Assembly (NCBI GenBank): GCA_021849995.1
Contig: JAJZSC010000253.1
Coordinates: forward strand, 1 to 5,590
Length of the DNA: 5,590 nucleotides
From: Bacillota bacterium
Lineage (GTDB): Bacteria; Bacillota; Desulfitobacteriia; Desulfitobacteriales; Desulfitobacteriaceae
Direction: 5' to 3'
Shown here: positions 1 through 5,502 of the stretch, one piece after another
How positions within the stretch are numbered: position 1 is the first letter of the stretch
Layout: every line of letters begins with the position of its first letter
Translations under genes and position numbers: made by a program
The notes under the pieces: model-generated
What the model saw: only the letters and a program-made list of their open reading frames with translations
Told to the model about the DNA's origin: nothing
The model's database searches: none

Positions 1-63
1 TCCATACCCCAAACAGGTATATGTATGACTTATTTCCTAGGACCTTCATCCTATTCAATCTCG

Positions 64-89
64 AAAAGGCAATTTTGTCGATAAATGCC
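64..89 (-). terminator. Weak candidate terminator downstream of argH
   Basis: Minus-strand GGCATTT pairs with AAATTGCC (one bulged T) around a 7-base loop and is followed by TTTT. It lies about 105 bases after the argH stop. The rest of positions 1-194 shows no gene. Confidence 0.35.
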
Positions 90-194
90 GAAGTTTATCC
101 TGTTAATACTCTATAGTTATCCACAGGTTCTTTGATATTCTTCTAGTCCTAAGCTACTTCCTCTTTGCTGTAAAATAGATAACTTCAGTCAGGA

Positions 195-1577
195 TTACCA
201 CTTAATTAGAGATAGCTGAAGTTCACTTTCTTCGATCGCTTTGCCAACTGCCTCCGGAGATGGACCACCTTGAACTTTTCTCTGATTTACACAATATTCG
301 ATACTGATTGCTTCAAATAAATCATTTTCAAAGACTGGGGAATAGCGCTTGTACTCATCAAGGGTTAAATCTTCCAAGGAACAATTCCTCTTCACACAAT
401 GAAGTACCAGCCCTCCGACAATCTCATGCGCTTCCCTGAAAGGAACTGACTTTTTAGCCAGGTAATCTGCTAAGTCAGTTGCATTGGTGAAGCCCTTCTT
501 GGTACCTTCGGAAAGTACATTAGTATTTACCTTCATGGTCCTTAGCATCGGTTCAACAACTAACAAAGACTTTTGGATAGTATCTACGGCATCGAAAACT
601 CTCTCTTTGTCCTCTTGCATGTCCTTATTATAAGCCAGAGGCAAGCCTTTCATAACTGTTAACAGTGCCATCAAATCCCCATACACTCGACCGGTCTTTC
701 CTCTGACAAGTTCAGCTACATCCGGATTCTTCTTCTGAGGCATGATACTTGAGCCAGTGGAATAAGCATCATCCATAGTCACAAATTGGAATTCTCCGGT
801 TGACCAGATAACCAACTCTTCACAAAGCCTGCTTAGATGCATCATAAGAATCGAAGCAGCCGAGAGGAATTCAATCGCAAAATCCCTGTCACTTACCCCA
901 TCAAGACTATTAAGGGTTACCCCATCAAAACCGAGTTCTGTTGCAACCTGTTCCCGGTTGAGCGGAAAGGTAGTTCCTGCCAGTGCTCCTGATCCCAGTG
1001 GAGAAAAATTCAACCGTTTTCTTGTGTCTTTAAGTCTCTCTAAGTCTCGAGTTAACATCTGTACATAAGCCATTACATGATGAGCAAAAGTAATTGGCTG
1101 GGCCTTCTGCAAGTGAGTATAGCCAGGCATCCAAGTAGTAAGATGCTCTTTTGCCAAGGCTAGTAATGTTTCAACTAATTTAACCAACAGATCTTTGGTT
1201 ACGTCTATCTCATCTCTTAAAAACAGACGCAAGTCAAGGGCTACCTGGTCATTTCGGCTCCGTCCTGTATGTAGCTTTTTCCCAACTGAGCCAACTCGTT
1301 CGGTCAATATCTTTTCTATATTCATGTGGATATCTTCAGCCCCAACTTCGAACTCTGCCTTGCCGACCTGAATATCCTCCAGAACACCTTCTAAACCGGA
1401 AATAATCTGCTCGGCCTCTGCACGGCTAATAACCCCGACCTCGCCAAGCATTCTGGCATGAGCGATGCTGCCTTGAATATCTTGCCTATATAAGCGTTGG
1501 TCAAACGAAATCGAGGAGTGAAAATCCTCCACCAATTTGTCAGTATCCTTTTCAAATCTGCCGCCCCATAGTTTCAT
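195..1577 (-). CDS. argH: Argininosuccinate lyase (ArgH)
   Basis: Cytosolic enzyme of the last arginine step: it splits argininosuccinate into arginine and fumarate. At 460 aa it has the usual length for the fumarase/aspartase superfamily. Visible motifs are the N-terminal KLWGGRF (residues 2-8), HTGRSRNDQ (103-111), GYTHLQKAQP (152-161) with the family's catalytic His at 155, and the superfamily signature GSSIMPQKKNPD (275-286), whose serine loop carries the catalytic base. The ATG start is preceded by an AAAGGAC ribosome binding site (1587-1593) and matches the family N-terminus, so the start is secure. No frameshift or missing motif is seen. It is third in the order argF-argG-argH but is separated from argG by a 323-bp gap with a strong terminator, so it probably has its own promoter. 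Family assignment is near certain. Confidence 0.98.
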   Translation of the reverse strand: MKLWGGRFEKDTDKLVEDFHSSISFDQRLYRQDIQGSIAHARMLGEVGVISRAEAEQIISGLEGVLEDIQVGKAEFEVGAEDIHMNIEKILTERVGSVGKKLHTGRSRNDQVALDLRLFLRDEIDVTKDLLVKLVETLLALAKEHLTTWMPGYTHLQKAQPITFAHHVMAYVQMLTRDLERLKDTRKRLNFSPLGSGALAGTTFPLNREQVATELGFDGVTLNSLDGVSDRDFAIEFLSAASILMMHLSRLCEELVIWSTGEFQFVTMDDAYSTGSSIMPQKKNPDVAELVRGKTGRVYGDLMALLTVMKGLPLAYNKDMQEDKERVFDAVDTIQKSLLVVEPMLRTMKVNTNVLSEGTKKGFTNATDLADYLAKKSVPFREAHEIVGGLVLHCVKRNCSLEDLTLDEYKRYSPVFENDLFEAISIEYCVNQRKVQGGPSPEAVGKAIEESELQLSLIKW

Positions 1578-1599
1578 TAATACTTCGTCCTTTCATATT

Positions 1600-1675
1600 A
1601 GGTTTTAGTATATGTTTCGTTAGTAAAGGTTTTGGTATATGGTTTATAACATTTTAGGTTTTATGTGTATTCATT
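1600..1675. repeat. AGGTTTT repeats in the argH leader
   Basis: AGGTTTT starts at 1600, 1627 and 1656 on the plus strand; the first two copies extend to AGGTTTTAGTATATGTTT and AGGTTTTGGTATATGGTT. A related AGGTTTAGTA lies near 1757. The period is 27-29 bp. No known element is recognised. Confidence 0.6.
1658..1675. promoter_or_regulatory. Weak ARG-box-like site upstream of argH
   Basis: Plus-strand TTTAT, GTGT and ATTCA (1660-1673) give one perfect and one degenerate half with correct spacing. The minus-strand TATAAA at 1648-1643 follows after nine bases, similar to the box-to-minus-10 gap at argF. It is suggestive mainly because the same half site is intact at all three arg genes. Confidence 0.3.
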
Positions 1676-1779
1676 GGATTTTTAACATTCCATGGGATAA
1701 ACGACTGGTACGTTTGATGCTCTTCATTCTCAGATGAACTACATCATTACCTGGTAGGTTTAGTAAAATATCATATATA

Positions 1780-1808
1780 ATTTTACTCTTTGTTTGGATT
1801 ATTCGCAA
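1780..1808 (-). promoter_or_regulatory. Candidate argH promoter directly after the argG terminator
   Basis: TTGCGA (1808-1803) and TAAAAT (1785-1780) on the minus strand are 17 bp apart, matching the -35 at 4/6 and the -10 at 5/6. The -10 lies inside an AT-rich inverted repeat, AGTAAAAT (1762-1769) with ATTTTACT (1780-1787). The argH leader would be near 195 bases. A second possible -10, TATAAA at 1648-1643, lies nearer the ARG-box-like site. Without start-site data neither is certain. Confidence 0.4.
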
Positions 1809-1837
1809 AGAAAGCGCCCACTAATTGGCGCTTTCTT
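1808..1837 (-). terminator. Intrinsic terminator after argG
   Basis: AAGAAAGCGCC (1808-1818) and GGCGCTTTCTT (1827-1837) form a perfect 11-bp stem with an 8-base loop. The minus-strand 3' arm ends in the T-rich TTTCTTT. It lies 64 bases after the argG stop and should stop most transcription before argH; the symmetrical A/T flanks could also let it act on plus-strand transcripts. Confidence 0.8.
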
Positions 1838-1900
1838 CATCGAAAGTTTCCTATCTTGACCCTAACATTTTCGGCTAAACATTTTTATCGGTCTGTGCTG

Positions 1901-3106
1901 TTATCTTAGACCTGACTTTCTTTCCATCAGGGCACGTACCTTCAATGGAAGTCCGAAGAGGTTGATAAACCCTTCTGCATCTTTTTGGTTGTAAACTCCG
2001 TCACGGCCGAAGGTAGCAAACTCTTCATTATATAAGGAATATGGAGATTTTGAACCAGCAAGCATGCAGTTTCCTTTATAGAGTTTCAGTTGAACGGTTC
2101 CGGTTACATTTTGCTGAGTGACATTTACAAAAGCATCCAGTGCCTCACGCAATGGGGAATACCAGACACCGTCATAAACCATTTCAGCATATTTAAGGGC
2201 AATTTGCTCCTTGTAATGTAGGGTTAAACGATCTAAGGTTAAATGCTCCAAAGCTTGATGAGCTGTAAACAGAATTGTTCCACCTGGTGTTTCATAGACA
2301 CCACGGGATTTCATTCCGACTAATCTGTTTTCAACCATATCCACTATTCCAACTCCGTGCTTACCGCCAAGCGCGTTAAGGGTCTCTAAGAGCTGGACAG
2401 GGCCATAGGCTTCACCATTTACCGCTACAGGAATTCCCTTGTCGAAATTAATTTCTACATACTCAGCCTGGTCAGGAGCATCTTCAGGTGACACACCAAG
2501 CAGATACAGGTCTTTTTTAGGTTCATTCCATGGATCTTCCAGATCTGCACCCTCATGACTGAGATGCCACAAATTGCGATCCATGCTATAAGGACGGTCT
2601 TTGCTAACCGGGACGGGAATACCTCTTTCCTGAGCATAATCAATTGCATCTTCACGGGATTTGATATCCCACAAGCGCCAGGGAGCAATGATTTTAAGGT
2701 CAGGATTTAAAGCTTTAACTGCTAGCTCAAAACGAACCTGGTCATTTCCCTTACCAGTAGCACCATGGGCAACAGCCACTGCACCTTCTTTTTCAGCAAT
2801 CTCCACAAGCTTACGGGCAATTAGTGGGCGGGCAAAGGAGGTCCCCAGTAAATATTTACCCTCATATACAGCACCGGCTTTTAAAGTCGGATAGATAAAT
2901 TCAGTCACAAATGCTTCTTTGAGGTCTTCGATGTATATTTTACTTGCACCACTTTTAATCGCCTTCTCGTTAAGCGGATCTAATTCCTCCCCTTGTCCGA
3001 GATCAGCAGCCATCGCGATAACTTCGTAACCATAGTTCTCTTTTAACCAAGGAATGATAATCGATGTATCAAGTCCTCCGGAATAAGCAAGAACAATTTT
3101 CTCCAT
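1901..3106 (-). CDS. argG: Argininosuccinate synthase (ArgG)
   Basis: Cytosolic ATP-dependent ligase joining citrulline and aspartate into argininosuccinate, releasing AMP and PPi. The N-terminal nucleotide-binding motif AYSGGLDTS (residues 7-15) is the PP-loop of the N-type ATP pyrophosphatase family. GATGKGNDQ (115-123) and the PYSMDRNLWHLSHEG segment (172-186) are family-conserved and line the citrulline/aspartate site. Length is 401 aa against a usual figure near 400. Start choice: an ATG at 3118 lies directly against the AGAAGGG purine run (3119-3125) with no spacer, whereas the ATG at 3106 gives the standard N-terminus MEKIVLAYSGGLD but a rather long 12-nt spacer. I prefer 3106; 3118 would add four residues. 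It is followed by a strong terminator at 1808-1837 and preceded by a long leader with repeats and a candidate ARG box. Confidence 0.97.
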   Translation of the reverse strand: MEKIVLAYSGGLDTSIIIPWLKENYGYEVIAMAADLGQGEELDPLNEKAIKSGASKIYIEDLKEAFVTEFIYPTLKAGAVYEGKYLLGTSFARPLIARKLVEIAEKEGAVAVAHGATGKGNDQVRFELAVKALNPDLKIIAPWRLWDIKSREDAIDYAQERGIPVPVSKDRPYSMDRNLWHLSHEGADLEDPWNEPKKDLYLLGVSPEDAPDQAEYVEINFDKGIPVAVNGEAYGPVQLLETLNALGGKHGVGIVDMVENRLVGMKSRGVYETPGGTILFTAHQALEHLTLDRLTLHYKEQIALKYAEMVYDGVWYSPLREALDAFVNVTQQNVTGTVQLKLYKGNCMLAGSKSPYSLYNEEFATFGRDGVYNQKDAEGFINLFGLPLKVRALMERKSGLR

Positions 3107-3131
3107 TTTTATCTTCATCCCTTCTTCTGAT

Positions 3132-3174
3132 AAGTGTTTAGTTAATTCTTCCCAAAAGTGTTTAGTTAATTCTT
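3132..3174. repeat. Tandem direct repeat, 19 bp x 2, just upstream of argG
   Basis: AAGTGTTTAGTTAATTCTT occurs at 3132-3150 and again, identical, at 3156-3174, separated by CCCAA, giving a 24-bp period. It lies directly before the argG ribosome binding site, so both copies would be in the mRNA leader. A recent duplication by slippage is the simplest explanation. Confidence 0.9.
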
Positions 3175-3193
3175 TGGCATGATTAAAAATCTT

Positions 3194-3242
3194 TTAGGAT
3201 ACTTCGGAGGATGCTTTGAAGTACCCTTTCGAAGTATCCTAA
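3194..3242. repeat. 13-bp perfect inverted repeat in the argG leader
   Basis: TTAGGATACTTCG (3194-3206) is the exact complement of CGAAGTATCCTAA (3230-3242). The 23-base interior can form a further imperfect stem (GG, TGCTT with AAGTA, CC). On the plus strand a TCTTTTT run follows directly; on the minus strand AAAAGATTTTT follows. It may be a terminator or attenuator in front of argG, a terminator for antisense transcription, or a small mobile repeat. Confidence 0.65.
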
Positions 3243-3342
3243 TCTTTTTACACTTAAGCCAACCATATAATATTCCATATTCTTTAGTGATTTTCCTGCT
3301 TGTATAGACTCCACACAAATACATTCCAATCAAATAGAATCC

Positions 3343-3370
3343 ATTATACTAGAATCAGCTAAAATGAAAT
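3343..3370 (-). promoter_or_regulatory. Candidate argG promoter
   Basis: A perfect TATAAT (3348-3343, minus strand) has a poor -35 (ATTTCA, 3370-3365, 16-bp spacing). If used, the argG leader would be about 230 bases and would contain the 3194-3242 hairpin and the tandem repeat. The region is AT-rich, so a chance TATAAT is possible. Confidence 0.4.
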
Positions 3371-3373
3371 CTA

Positions 3374-3391
3374 TATTAATGACCATTCATA
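3374..3391. promoter_or_regulatory. Candidate ARG box upstream of argG
   Basis: Plus-strand TATTAATGACCATTCATA has one perfect half (ATTCA), one half with a single mismatch (TTAAT for TGAAT) and the correct 4-bp centre, although the centre is GACC rather than A/T. It lies about 25 bp upstream of the candidate argG -10 box. It is weaker than the argF box. Confidence 0.45.
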
Positions 3392-3432
3392 TAAATAGAA
3401 TCTGCATAATAGAATACATTTATCCTTTTTCT

Positions 3433-3456
3433 AAAAGTAGGGATAACCTTTACTTT
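3433..3456 (-). terminator. Weak candidate terminator after argF
   Basis: AAAGTA (minus strand) pairs with TACTTT around a small GG/CC inner stem and a TTAT loop, and ends in TTTT. It begins about 40 bases after the argF stop. The stem is AT-rich with an internal loop, so it is a poor terminator; argF-argG read-through is possible. Confidence 0.3.
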
Positions 3457-3497
3457 ATAAGTTTCCCCTGAATTTGTGCACTTTGGTATTATCCTAC

Positions 3498-4442
3498 TTA
3501 CATTACAAGTGCCATTATTGCCTTATGGGCATGGAGGCGGTTTTCTGCCTCATCAAAAACTACCGATTGCGGACCTTCTATTACTTCGTGAGTGATCTCT
3601 TCCCCCCGGTGAGCAGGCAGGCAATGAAGCACAATAGCCTCCGGTTTAGCCAGCTTAAGAATACCCTCGTTAATCTGGTACCCCTCAAAGGCCTTTTTGC
3701 GAAGCTCAGCCTCATCTTCCTGTCCCATGCTAGCCCATACATCTGTATAAAGAACATCTGCATTTTTAGCTGCAGCTGCGGGGTCAGTCATTATTTCAAC
3801 TAGCCCACCGTTCACTTTGGCATCCTTTTGAGCGATTGCTACGATCTGTTCATCAGGTTTATACCCGTCCGGAGAAGCGATAACAACGTGCAAACCCATT
3901 TTGGCGCCACCCAGCATCAGAGAATTAGCCATGTTATTGCCATCACCAATATACGTAAGTTTTAGCCCTTCAAGCTTACCCTTATGTTCCTTAATAGTTA
4001 AGAGATCTGCAAGAACTTGAGTCGGGTGAAGCAGGTCGCTCAAACCATTTATTACCGGTACAGTAGCATGTTTGGCTAAGTCAGTCACTTGCTGATGGCT
4101 AAAGGTCCGAATCATTATCCCGTCAACCATCCGTGATAGTACTCTGGCCGTGTCTTCTATAGTTTCTCCCCGTCCGATTTGAATATCCCTGTCGCTAAGG
4201 AATAATCCATATCCTCCGAGTTGATAAATTCCCACTTCAAAGGCAACGCGGGTTCTGGTCGAAGATTTGGTAAAAATCATAGCTAAGGTCTTCCCTTTAA
4301 GAAGCGGATGTGGAATCCCTTTTTTCGTTTCAAGTTTCAACTGATGTGCAACTTCTATCATATTAGCAATTTCTTCCTTGGAAAAGTCATGCAGGCATAT
4401 GAAATCCCTTCCCTGGAATTTTGCTTTATTCAATAATGTCAA
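3498..4442 (-). CDS. argF: Ornithine carbamoyltransferase (ArgF)
   Basis: Transfers the carbamoyl group from carbamoyl phosphate to ornithine, making citrulline; cytosolic, normally a trimer. With a TTG start at 4442 the protein has 314 aa, typical of anabolic OTCases. Motifs in order are the carbamoyl-phosphate loop SSTRTR (residues 60-65), HPTQ (139-142), the ornithine-side DVWASMG (234-240) and HCLPAHRG (273-280) with the active-site Cys. The SMG and HCLP motifs favour OTCase over aspartate carbamoyltransferase. Start choice: an in-frame GTG at 4451 overlaps the Shine-Dalgarno itself, so it cannot be served by it; the TTG at 4442 lies nine bases after AAGGAGGG. An arginine-synthesis role, not the deiminase pathway, is inferred from the argG and argH neighbours and the ARG box over the promoter. 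No arcA or arcC is present here. Confidence 0.97.
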   Translation of the reverse strand: MTLLNKAKFQGRDFICLHDFSKEEIANMIEVAHQLKLETKKGIPHPLLKGKTLAMIFTKSSTRTRVAFEVGIYQLGGYGLFLSDRDIQIGRGETIEDTARVLSRMVDGIMIRTFSHQQVTDLAKHATVPVINGLSDLLHPTQVLADLLTIKEHKGKLEGLKLTYIGDGNNMANSLMLGGAKMGLHVVIASPDGYKPDEQIVAIAQKDAKVNGGLVEIMTDPAAAAKNADVLYTDVWASMGQEDEAELRKKAFEGYQINEGILKLAKPEAIVLHCLPAHRGEEITHEVIEGPQSVVFDEAENRLHAHKAIMALVM

Positions 4443-4450
4443 CTCAATCA

Positions 4451-4458
4451 CCCTCCTT
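4451..4458 (-). promoter_or_regulatory. argF ribosome binding site deciding a TTG start
   Basis: Minus-strand AAGGAGGG followed by TGATT is almost the complete anti-SD complement. It overlaps the upstream in-frame GTG at 4451 by its last base and lies nine bases from the TTG at 4442, which supports TTG initiation. Confidence 0.7.
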
Positions 4459-4469
4459 CAATACGTATG

Positions 4470-4498
4470 ATTATACTACTCAATGCATAATCATTCAA
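4470..4498 (-). promoter_or_regulatory. argF sigma-A-type promoter
   Basis: On the minus strand, TTGAAT (4498-4493) and a perfect TATAAT (4475-4470) are separated by exactly 17 bp. The expected start of transcription is near 4463, giving a leader of about 20 bases before the TTG start and leaving little room for attenuation. The ARG box at 4482-4499 covers the -35 and most of the spacer, a repressor-type position. Confidence 0.8.
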
Positions 4499-4499
4499 T
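4482..4499. promoter_or_regulatory. ARG box (ArgR/AhrC operator) of argF
   Basis: Plus-strand AATGCATAATCATTCAAT fits the 18-bp ARG box pattern of two half sites, TGNAT and ATTCA, separated by four mostly A/T bases. Both halves match in full. It overlaps the argF -35 box and spacer, so arginine-dependent repression by an ArgR/AhrC-type protein is the natural reading. ArgR itself is not in the window. I see no convincing second box at the usual short spacing. Confidence 0.75.
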
Positions 4500-4506
4500 A
4501 TCAAAA

Positions 4507-4530
4507 TTTTGGAGTCTGCGACATCCAAAA
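4507..4530. repeat. Second hairpin between the flotillin terminator and the argF promoter
   Basis: TTTTGGA and GTC on one side pair with GAC and TCCAAAA on the other, with one bulged base and a three-base loop. It abuts the palindrome CAAAATTTTG (4502-4511). It lies upstream of the argF start of transcription, so it is not in the argF leader; it may be an extra terminator element for the gene to the right. Confidence 0.4.
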
Positions 4531-4536
4531 ATTATC

Positions 4537-4575
4537 AACACCGCATCACTTCAAAGGTAGAAGTGGTGCGGTGTT
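4537..4575 (-). terminator. Intrinsic terminator after the flotillin fragment
   Basis: A 16-bp inverted repeat (4537-4552 with 4560-4575) encloses a 7-base loop. On the minus strand one C-A mismatch occurs in the stem, and ATAATTTTT follows after the stem. On the plus strand the mismatch becomes a G-U pair and GTTTTT follows five bases on, so it may work both ways. It starts 20 bases after the flotillin stop and isolates the argF promoter. Confidence 0.7.
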
Positions 4576-4594
4576 CGCTGTTTTTAGCACAGTT

Positions 4595-5134
4595 CTAATC
4601 CAACTTTATCTCAGATGACGATTGAGCCTTATCTTTTGAAGTCAAATTCCGAGCAAGTTCCAAGAAATCAAGACCTGTCACGGATTTAACCATTTCTGGA
4701 GCGGTAGACATGAGTGAGGTGACATAATTACTAACCCTTGCTGCACCATCACCGCTTCCGGTATCGACCACAGTCAATTTATCGATTGACTTCATCGGCT
4801 CGGCAATTTTCTCTGCTAATTCAGGCAGCATCTTGACGATGACATCAAGGACAGCTGCTTCACCGAACTTCGCAAAGGCTTCGGCCAGCTTCTCCTTAGC
4901 CTCCGCTTCCGCTAAACCGCGCAGACGAATGACTTCGGCCTCTGCTGTACCTTCAGCCCTCTTAGCATCTGCAGCAGCGATCCCTTGCAGCCGTTTCTGC
5001 TCTGCCTCCGCCTCAGCCACACGCAAGCGTTTGGTTTTTTCAGCCTCTGCCGCCTGCTCGATGGCATAACGGTCAGCATCCGCTTTTTTCTTGACATTGG
5101 CATCAAACTCTTTTTGACGGCGCTGAGTTTCCAC
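4595..5134 (-). CDS. 5'-truncated flotillin: C-terminal coiled-coil part only, probable gene remnant
   Basis: This 179-codon frame matches the C-terminal third of bacterial flotillins of the FloT/YuaG type, which are membrane scaffold proteins of about 500 aa. What can be seen is an Ala/Glu/Lys-rich coiled coil (residues about 11-88, with repeated EAEA blocks and the family-like VKKKADADRYAIEQAAEAEK) followed by the conserved tail MLPELAEKIAEPMKSIDKL and TVVDTG (102-126). The N-terminal membrane hairpin and SPFH domain, roughly 300 residues, are absent. The frame opens at a GTG that probably encoded an internal valine; an in-frame TAA lies two codons upstream and no good SD precedes the GTG. 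A strong SD and ATG at 5168 are out of frame with it. I infer a deletion derivative, probably non-functional or at least unable to anchor in the membrane. A terminator follows 20 bases after the stop. Confidence 0.82.
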   Translation of the reverse strand: METQRRQKEFDANVKKKADADRYAIEQAAEAEKTKRLRVAEAEAEQKRLQGIAAADAKRAEGTAEAEVIRLRGLAEAEAKEKLAEAFAKFGEAAVLDVIVKMLPELAEKIAEPMKSIDKLTVVDTGSGDGAARVSNYVTSLMSTAPEMVKSVTGLDFLELARNLTSKDKAQSSSEIKLD

Positions 5135-5168
5135 CTGTTAGACATCCCCAATAAACGTTTAACATCAT
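5103..5168 (-). pseudogene. 21-codon ORF with strong SD; start of a gene truncated by the flotillin deletion
   Basis: AAAGGAGG, ideally spaced before ATG ATG, opens a frame reading MMLNVYWGCLTGGNSAPSKRV and then a stop. It overlaps the first 32 bases of the flotillin fragment in another frame. The strength of the translation signal against the tiny product suggests that this is the beginning of a formerly longer gene. In Bacillus-type operons an NfeD-like membrane protein (YuaF) precedes flotillin, and MLNVYWGCLTGG would suit the start of such a hydrophobic protein. I infer that the deletion joined its first dozen codons to the flotillin tail. That identity is a guess from context; an original flotillin start is the alternative. 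Confidence 0.4.
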
Positions 5169-5389
5169 GATTCTCCTCCTTTAAATAGCGGAGAGAAAAG
5201 ACCTGAGCTGCTTATTTAAATATTCTTCGGTTTACCTTAATAATACAATAGTTTCAAAAGGATTAACATGCTTCTTTTTTTCTTTATATACCACTTGTAC
5301 CCATTTTTTCTAAACCAGGGTAAGTATAATTAGTGAATCTCAAGAACATAATAGTGTTCACATGAAACTCATTTTCCTTCTTACGGCGA
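5169..5389. other. Intergenic region upstream of the flotillin remnant
   Basis: AT-rich, with no ORF of convincing size on either strand. It holds the SD for the ATG at 5168, a minus-strand TGAAAC (5256-5251) reminiscent of extracytoplasmic sigma -35 boxes but with no properly spaced -10, and a plus-strand TATAAT (5325-5330) without a good -35. The remaining spacer, 5427-5546, shows only the micro-ORF at 5503-5532. Confidence 0.5.
5173..5182 (-). promoter_or_regulatory. Strong Shine-Dalgarno for the ATG at 5168
   Basis: AAAGGAGGAG on the minus strand is a near-full anti-SD match, four bases before the ATG pair. It serves only the 21-codon ORF in the present sequence, not the flotillin frame, and so marks the ancestral gene start. 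Confidence 0.6.
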
Positions 5390-5426
5390 AGTCCTGAGGA
5401 CCAACACCTCAGGGCTTTTACTTTTT
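5390..5426 (+). terminator. Plus-strand intrinsic terminator without a visible gene
   Basis: AGTCCTGAGG (5390-5399) pairs with CCTCAGGGCT (5407-5416) with one G-U pair and a 7-base loop, followed by TTTTACTTTTT. The T-run is on the plus strand only. No plus-strand gene lies upstream within the window, so its transcript is unknown. Confidence 0.7.
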
Positions 5427-5502
5427 ATGAGACTTTAGTCCTAGGAATAAAGGCTATATTTTTAAAACTCAGAAGGAAAACTTATCTGCATATAGAAAGT
5501 TG

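Noticed and set aside
2455..2894. Two 77-codon ORFs over argG, one on each strand
   Set aside because: Both overlap the well-supported argG coding frame and show no recognisable motif or SD.
3335..3415. CRISPR-like repeat array
   Set aside because: Repeat units are only 6-10 bases with spacers of 8-40 bases; no array structure and no cas genes.
3119..3497. T-box riboswitch in the argG leader
   Set aside because: No AGGGTGG-type T-box sequence is present; the GGGTACTTC run in the hairpin loop is not a match.
3474..3803. 109-codon plus-strand ORF antisense to argF
   Set aside because: Lies wholly opposite the argF 3' part, has no SD and a Cys/Leu-rich, composition-driven protein; a shadow of argF.
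4421..4618. 65-codon plus-strand ORF across the argF promoter
   Set aside because: Crosses the promoter, the ARG box and a terminator; no SD and no family resemblance.
4833..5170. Plus-strand ORFs opposite the flotillin fragment, and a 79-codon minus frame beside it
   Set aside because: Ser/Ala-rich and Arg-rich translations are what the GCT/GCC/GAG repeats of the coiled coil give in other frames.
5233..5256. Sigma-W-type promoter for the flotillin region (TGAAAC then GGTA)
   Set aside because: The spacing is 14 bp, not about 16, and the -10 lacks the CGTA consensus; attractive because floT is in the SigW regulon in Bacillus, but unsupported here.
34..5447. TTCCTAGGAC at 34-43 and its complement at 5438-5447, as inverted ends of an element
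   Set aside because: Ten bases containing a palindrome, no target duplication or transposase, and ordinary housekeeping genes between; most likely chance.
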